Assembly: GCF_001563285.1 (NCBI RefSeq) | Contig: NZ_CP005188.1 | Span: forward strand, 315,501 to 379,500 | Direction: 5' to 3' | Length of the DNA: 64,000 nt | Origin: Sphingobium sp. MI1205 | GTDB lineage: Bacteria > Pseudomonadota > Alphaproteobacteria > Sphingomonadales > Sphingomonadaceae | Part shown: positions 62,973 through 64,000 of the stretch, piece after piece | How positions within the stretch are numbered: position 1 is the stretch's first letter | Layout of the letters: each line of letters opens with the position of its first letter | Position numbers and translations under genes: made by a program | Notes under the pieces: model-generated | The model's database searches: none | What the model was told of the DNA's origin: nothing | What the model saw: the letters and a program-made list of their open reading frames with translations, nothing else

Positions 62973-63638
62973 TTGAGTCTCGACCCTAGGCTTCACCTTC
63001 TTCCCGGTCACGAACATGCCATCGATCTCGACCTCCCCCTCCATGATAGGGCCTTTTTCAAGTTCTCTGTCGTTGATTGTCTGGATGGCTGCTCTGATCC
63101 GGTGCTGGAAGACGAATGGAGTCGAGTAGGAATTTTTGATGTGACGCCGCTGATGTAAGGCGGCGAAACCCATGACCCCGTTGGCGAAAGGCAGCGTGGC
63201 AGCCAGGATGCGGCGGAACGACCGTTTGCGGCTATGCAGATGGGTGCGGATTGTGACGGTATATTGCAGATAGCAAGTGCTGGTTTCGCCAACGATCTCG
63301 TTCGTGATCGTCCCCTGCATTTCCATTTCCGGTTTCGATAAGCGTCCACGATTCTTTGCACCCGCACTCCGGACACGTGGGGATGCCATACGGTCATCGG
63401 ATAGCCACGAAGAGATCGGGGGCCTCGTCGTCGGAAAGCGCGTACACCTCTTCCATCGTCAGATTGACCGCCGCGCGGGAAAGGAGGGAGCGCTGGGCCA
63501 CGTATAAGATGCTCTATGCGCTATATACGATGCTTTACGCCCACGCGCACAGGCCAATGCATCATATTCTATGCTTTCAGCACTAGAAGCAGTGCTAAGA
63601 GCTTTGCGGTTTGAGCCGTTGGTCCTATAACGTCCTTC

Positions 63639-63983
63639 ATGACCAGCCATGACGATTCCGATCCAGCGCCCATCTTCGACGACAAAGCCTGGGAAGAGAC
63701 CGCAAAAAACATGCTGCGCGCCGAAATGATGCGCCGCGGTATTTCCTATGCGACTTTGGCAGAGATGCTTTCCGGCATTGGTGTCGGCGACAACGAGTTG
63801 AACGTAAAGAACAAAGTAGGTCGCGGCAAGTTCAGCGCAGTCTTCCTTTTGCAGTGCTTCATGGCGCTGGGTGTCGAGTGGTTACAGGTCCCGAAGTCGC
63901 TTGATGAGGCATCCGGAAAGGCAGGTGCGCAGCATCTCGCGAAAGGCCCTCGCGCGCCAGGCGAAGGAGGAATGGCCAGATGA
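63639..63983 (+). CDS. DUF6471-like small XRE-type regulator
   Basis: 114 residues. WEETAKNMLRAEMMRRGISYATLAEMLSGIGVGDNELNVKNKVGRGKFSAVFLLQCFMALGV is the DUF6471 pattern, a small helix-turn-helix-like domain found on mobile elements. The C-terminal tail is low complexity. The 180 bp upstream hold an AGCACT/AGTGCT inverted repeat near 63580-63597. Its stop overlaps the next ATG. Confidence 0.75.
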   Translation: MTSHDDSDPAPIFDDKAWEETAKNMLRAEMMRRGISYATLAEMLSGIGVGDNELNVKNKVGRGKFSAVFLLQCFMALGVEWLQVPKSLDEASGKAGAQHLAKGPRAPGEGGMAR

Positions 63984-64000
63984 TCAAGACCAGACAGCGG
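63980..64000 (+). CDS. Start of a gene running off the window
   Basis: An ATG overlaps the preceding stop (ATGA) and the frame MIKTRQR stays open to the window edge. It is probably co-transcribed with the DUF6471 gene. Too short to identify. Confidence 0.4.

Larger units (their letters stand above)
62134..62986 (+). mobile_element. IS5 family (IS427-type) insertion sequence
   Basis: Imperfect terminal inverted repeats: GGGTCCAAACCCAATCA at 62134-62150 and TGATTGAGTCTCGACCC at 62970-62986, differing at three positions after reverse complementing. Flanked by TA on both sides (62132-62133 and 62987-62988). Length 853 bp. Carries orfA and orfB with a slippery A4G6 run. It interrupts the IS1595-like gene. 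Confidence 0.85.
62056..63456 (-). pseudogene. Decayed IS1595-like transposase gene, split by an IS5-type element
   Basis: Read leftward from the ATG at 63456 the gene starts MEEVYALSDDEAPDLFVAIR, then has TGA where TGG is expected before PYGIPTCPECGCKESWT, a zinc-ribbon. Further frameshifts occur, then ILAATLPFANGVMGFAALHQRRHIKNSYSTPFVFQHRIR and EGEVEIDGMFVTGKKVKP, an IS1595-type catalytic core. The frame is cut at 62987. If the IS and one copy of its TA target are removed, it continues in frame through KKPITDEKELEKFFDKYRETHT down to about 62060. Confidence 0.75.

Overview
The window looks like a chromosomal piece of an alphaproteobacterium of the Sphingomonadaceae (Sphingobium/Sphingomonas-like). 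The supports are high GC, an aa3 cytochrome oxidase operon with ctaB/ctaG/SURF1, a crtZ-type carotenoid hydroxylase, an alphaproteobacterial LexA-type box (GTTC-N7-GTTC) and the general gene style. Species cannot be assigned from the sequence alone.

Region 1 (1 to about 25160) is the right-hand part of a P2-like prophage. It holds tail completion (gpS), baseplate and fibre genes (J, I, H, chaperone, then V, W), sheath and tube (FI, FII), E/E' with a T TTT TTG frameshift site, tape measure (T), U and D. A divergent switch follows, with a CI/S24 repressor leftward and a Cro/YdaS-like gene rightward around paired operators. An early operon then carries an Ogr/Delta-type late activator, a primase-helicase, a GapR-like protein, small unknowns, a DpdA/TGT-like putative DNA base-exchange enzyme, an excisionase and a tyrosine integrase, and ends in half of a tRNA-Val gene. 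Capsid, terminase and lysis genes must lie left of the window. Two minus-strand cargo genes (a membrane protein; a TIR-domain protein) interrupt the tail cluster. Each sits beside a copy of the same 34-bp palindromic element placed before the next tail operon. A third cargo set (HIRAN protein, membrane protein, 35-residue membrane peptide) is transcribed behind the repressor.

Region 2 (25.2 to 60.4 kb) is core chromosome. It includes a MarR-like regulator, a D-amino-acid aminotransferase, and a four-gene leftward cluster containing a radical-SAM protein and a UdgX-type uracil-DNA glycosylase. A LexA-type box abuts the radical-SAM start codon. Next come rpsU, an FKBP isomerase, an AI-2E transporter, pyrE-pdxJ-acpS-lepB, the cytochrome oxidase operon, thrC and a methyltransferase. 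The envC, rlmH, rsfS, nadD and crtZ genes, metC/sseA, queF, a GIY-YIG gene bracketed by palindromic repeats, an M1 aminopeptidase, a beta-propeller phytase, an OPT transporter, an SGNH hydrolase and hspQ complete it.

Region 3 (60.5 to 64 kb) is the start of a second integrative element beside tRNA-Ser(CGA). It has a P4-type integrase preceded by three phased 11-bp repeats, an intact-looking IS5/IS427-type element inserted into a decayed IS1595-like transposase gene, and a DUF6471-type small regulator.
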